From Nostoc sp. GT001 (GTDB lineage: Bacteria > Cyanobacteriota > Cyanobacteriia > Cyanobacteriales > Nostocaceae), in NCBI RefSeq assembly GCF_030382115.1, contig NZ_JAUDRJ010000003.1, positions 616,992 to 623,220 on the forward strand: a stretch of 6,229 nucleotides of DNA, in the 5' to 3' direction. Both the position numbers and the translations under genes were made by a program. Positions 5,866 to 6,229 of the stretch are shown here, in pieces. Position 1 is the stretch's first letter. Each line of letters opens with the position of its first letter. The notes under the pieces were generated by a model. The model worked only from the letters and a program-made list of their open reading frames with translations, had not been told where the DNA came from and did no database searches.

Positions 5866-6033
5866 TGGTCTGGCGGTGTTTGGTGGTTGTTTGTGAAAAT
5901 TTTAGGTTTTGGATGCCTAAATTTGAGATTCCCCTGTCTCCAATAAGCATTTATAGCATTAACAATTTGATAGTAACAAAACAGCAATAAATAATATTAT
6001 TTCTGTTGATAAGAACTAATATATAAACGCATT
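5866..6033. other. AT-rich non-coding stretch
   Basis: I see no gene, repeat or RNA here. A 90-residue minus-strand frame (5987-5715) spans part of it, but it reads the BrnT relic out of frame and has no protein-like character. The sequence is probably remnant DNA left of the inverted-repeat element that starts at 6034. Confidence 0.4.
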
Positions 6034-6229
6034 AGGTCTGTAAAGGAGGTCTTGCTAACTCACACAAGGCTTTTAGCTAAAACTGGTGTTAATTTAGCTG
6101 ACTTGGTGTTTTTATACAATATTTCCACATCAGAAGTACCTGTGAGGATACTATCAATCCTCTACAGACCTATCCGAAAATACAGAGTAGAAAATTTCCT
6201 TCAGAAAAAACCAGGGACACGCAATTTGA
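6013..6229 (+). other. Open reading frame without clear start, running off the right edge
   Basis: After a TAA at 6010-6012 the plus-strand frame is open for 72 codons to the window end. From TTG 6052 it reads LLTHTRLLAKTGVNLADLV (initiator as L) and further on VRILSILYRPIRKYRVENF. A perfect-looking AAAGGAGG lies at 6042-6049, but it is only 2 bases from the TTG and no ATG follows at useful distance; a GTG in frame lies near 6106. I do not recognise a family. It may be the 5' part of a gene beyond the window, a relic, or chance. Confidence 0.25.
6034..6171. mobile_element. Possible MITE: inverted repeats flanked by TA
   Basis: GGTCTGTAAAGG (6035-6046) and CCTCTACAGACC (6159-6170) are inverted repeats matching at 11 of 12 positions. 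Each is bordered by TA (6033-6034 and 6171-6172), the target duplication typical of IS630/Tc1-mariner elements. The 136-base interior holds two hairpins: AGCTAAA/TTTAGCT (6075-6081 and 6093-6099), and CTGTGAGGAT (6040-offset side, 6140-6149) against ATCCTC-T-ACAG (6157-6167, one bulged T). No transposase is present. An open frame crosses the whole element, so a coding origin cannot be excluded. Confidence 0.4.

Noticed and set aside
5715..5987. 90-residue minus-strand open frame downstream of rel
   Set aside because: It reads the BrnT relic in the wrong frame, has no family resemblance, and runs through the AT-rich remnant DNA.

Overview
The window comes from a filamentous, probably heterocyst-forming cyanobacterium of the Nostoc/Anabaena type. 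At least eight copies of the HIP1 octamer GCGATCGC are present (starting at 1034, 1577, 1712, 1855, 2086, 2786, 4898 and 5578). Heptanucleotide tandem arrays of the STRR kind known from heterocystous cyanobacteria also occur, and the gene products look cyanobacterial.

Layout. Positions 1-194: a strong plus-strand terminator for a gene to the left of the window, then non-coding DNA. Positions 195-1785 (minus): a DHA2-type, 14-helix drug-efflux transporter of the major facilitator superfamily. It is full length but split into two frames by a one-base shift near 666-681. Positions 1978-2562 (plus): a divergent TetR-family repressor. The 190-base gap between the two holds a near-perfect palindromic operator (1887-1912) overlapping weak promoter-like elements in both directions, so repressor and transporter form a classic self-regulated efflux module whose pump now appears broken. 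STRR arrays abut tetR on both sides. One runs up to its start codon and the other supplies its last six residues and stop codon.

Positions 2702-3076 (minus): a 124-residue helical protein that resembles the heterocyst-frequency protein PatD, convergent with tetR. Positions 3077-3398 form a divergent intergenic region with a strong terminator-like hairpin that no annotated gene explains, an NtcA-like half-site pair, and a hairpin and candidate promoter before the next gene. Positions 3399-5669 (plus): the bifunctional (p)ppGpp synthetase/hydrolase Rel, complete with HD, synthetase, TGS, Cys/His-rich and ACT regions. A perfect hairpin follows 16 bases after its stop.

Positions 5712-6229 are gene-poor. 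They hold a decayed N-terminal fragment of a BrnT-type toxin gene (minus strand), a pair of inverted repeats flanked by TA that looks like a small transposon remnant (MITE), and an open frame without a clear start running off the right edge.

I see no complete new system. The most interesting points are the repressor gene bounded by heptamer arrays, the split efflux pump beside an intact-looking operator, the BrnT relic, the possible MITE, and the unexplained terminator between patD-like and rel.
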